From positions 50,526,966-50,590,965 of the forward strand of contig OW804094.1 in assembly GCA_942159475.1 (NCBI GenBank): DNA of 64,000 nucleotides, given 5' to 3'. This document shows positions 63,751 through 64,000 of this stretch, one piece after another. Position 1 is the stretch's first letter; each line of letters begins with the position of its first letter. This DNA is from Sthenelais limicola (Eukaryota; Annelida; Polychaeta; Phyllodocida; Sigalionidae). Position numbers and translations under genes: made by a program. The notes beneath the pieces are model-generated. The model was not told where the DNA came from, did not search any database, and worked only from the letters and a program-made list of their open reading frames with translations.

Positions 63751-64000
63751 ATAGATACAATGGAATGATGAGAAAGATTAGCCCTTATTGTCAGACTGGT
63801 TATATATTGCATTGTGGGATATACAAAGTCAGTATGGGTAAATCTAGCATGAATCAAATAGTTTGGTAATCAGTAGTTTCGAATTTACAGAAAGAAGGAA
63901 AAAGGTATATTTGCCTATAATAACCTTTCATAAAATTCAGCGATGACAGTCAATAACTATTGCAGGTGTAACAATTTCCTATTTTTAGTATATTGTAAAG

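Larger units (their letters stand above)
61330..64000. other. Flank upstream of the visible NLR exons
   Basis: Earlier NLR exons should lie here or beyond the window. The only coding-like patch is a GC-richer stretch at about 61435-61535 (minus strand), one frame of which reads PEVAGQHLPHLVDSVRLAIL; it lacks clear splice sites. The rest is MITE A (62.4 kb), MITE B (63.0 kb) and a degenerate hammerhead (63.7 kb). Confidence 0.35.

Noticed and set aside
1..64000. CRISPR arrays, bacterial operons or ribosome-binding sites
   Set aside because: Spliced genes, pol II signals and metazoan transposons show this is eukaryotic nuclear DNA; no regularly spaced direct repeats fit a CRISPR array.

Overview
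This window looks like AT-rich nuclear DNA from a marine lophotrochozoan-type invertebrate (annelid, mollusc or a relative). Coding exons are short, scattered and bounded by GT/AG splice sites, and introns and intergenic DNA are packed with transposon relics. The only taxonomically useful gene is the last exon of a sarcoplasmic calcium-binding protein at 957-1319, whose EF-hand spacing and FWGPLV ending resemble annelid-type SCPs. The phylum is an inference from that one exon.

Layout. 1-4.8 kb: the SCP terminal exon, MITE fragments, a CRE-rich patch and a possible minus-strand terminal exon encoding a CAAX ending. 5-10.9 kb: repeats only. 10.9-15.6 kb: a minus-strand gene with one large exon, encoding a protein made of two copies of an OB-like / NFX1-type zinc finger / PARP-like module. 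16-21 kb: repeats. 21.2-37.4 kb: a Ngaro/DIRS-type tyrosine-recombinase retrotransposon with split direct repeats, interrupted in its gag frame by an 11.6 kb Ty3/gypsy element. The gypsy element has no visible difference between its LTRs, a 4-bp target duplication and open gag, pol and F-type env frames. 38-51 kb: a three-exon gene for an unrecognised secreted protein (41.4-44.1 kb, minus), a decayed copy of its last exon at 40.1 kb, a LINE fragment and many MITEs. 51.5-53.3 kb: a gene for a small Gly/Tyr-rich secreted peptide with an apparent 3' UTR intron. 54.5-61.3 kb: a minus-strand NACHT (NLR-type) gene in at least three phase-compatible exons. 61.3-64 kb: repeats.

Two MITE families recur. 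Family A has TIRs beginning TGTGATGYGT and ending in an AP-1-like TGAGTCA motif; about 13 copies or fragments are present, several inside introns. Family B has TIRs like GGTCAGGTCGTCAGAAAATG; five copies are present. One family A copy in the NLR intron carries a 186-bp insertion with 13-bp target duplications and a well-formed minimal hammerhead ribozyme, as in Penelope-like elements and animal retrozymes.

Strongest leads: (1) the young env-bearing gypsy element, with a canonical -1 frameshift heptamer, no Gag zinc knuckle and an LTR promoter with CRE, four CCAAT boxes and an NRF1 palindrome, nested in a Ngaro element; (2) the hammerhead insertion; (3) the duplicated zinc-finger/PARP-like protein that appears to lack the catalytic Glu; (4) the unknown secreted family. 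All calls come from reading the sequence by eye; no database search was run.
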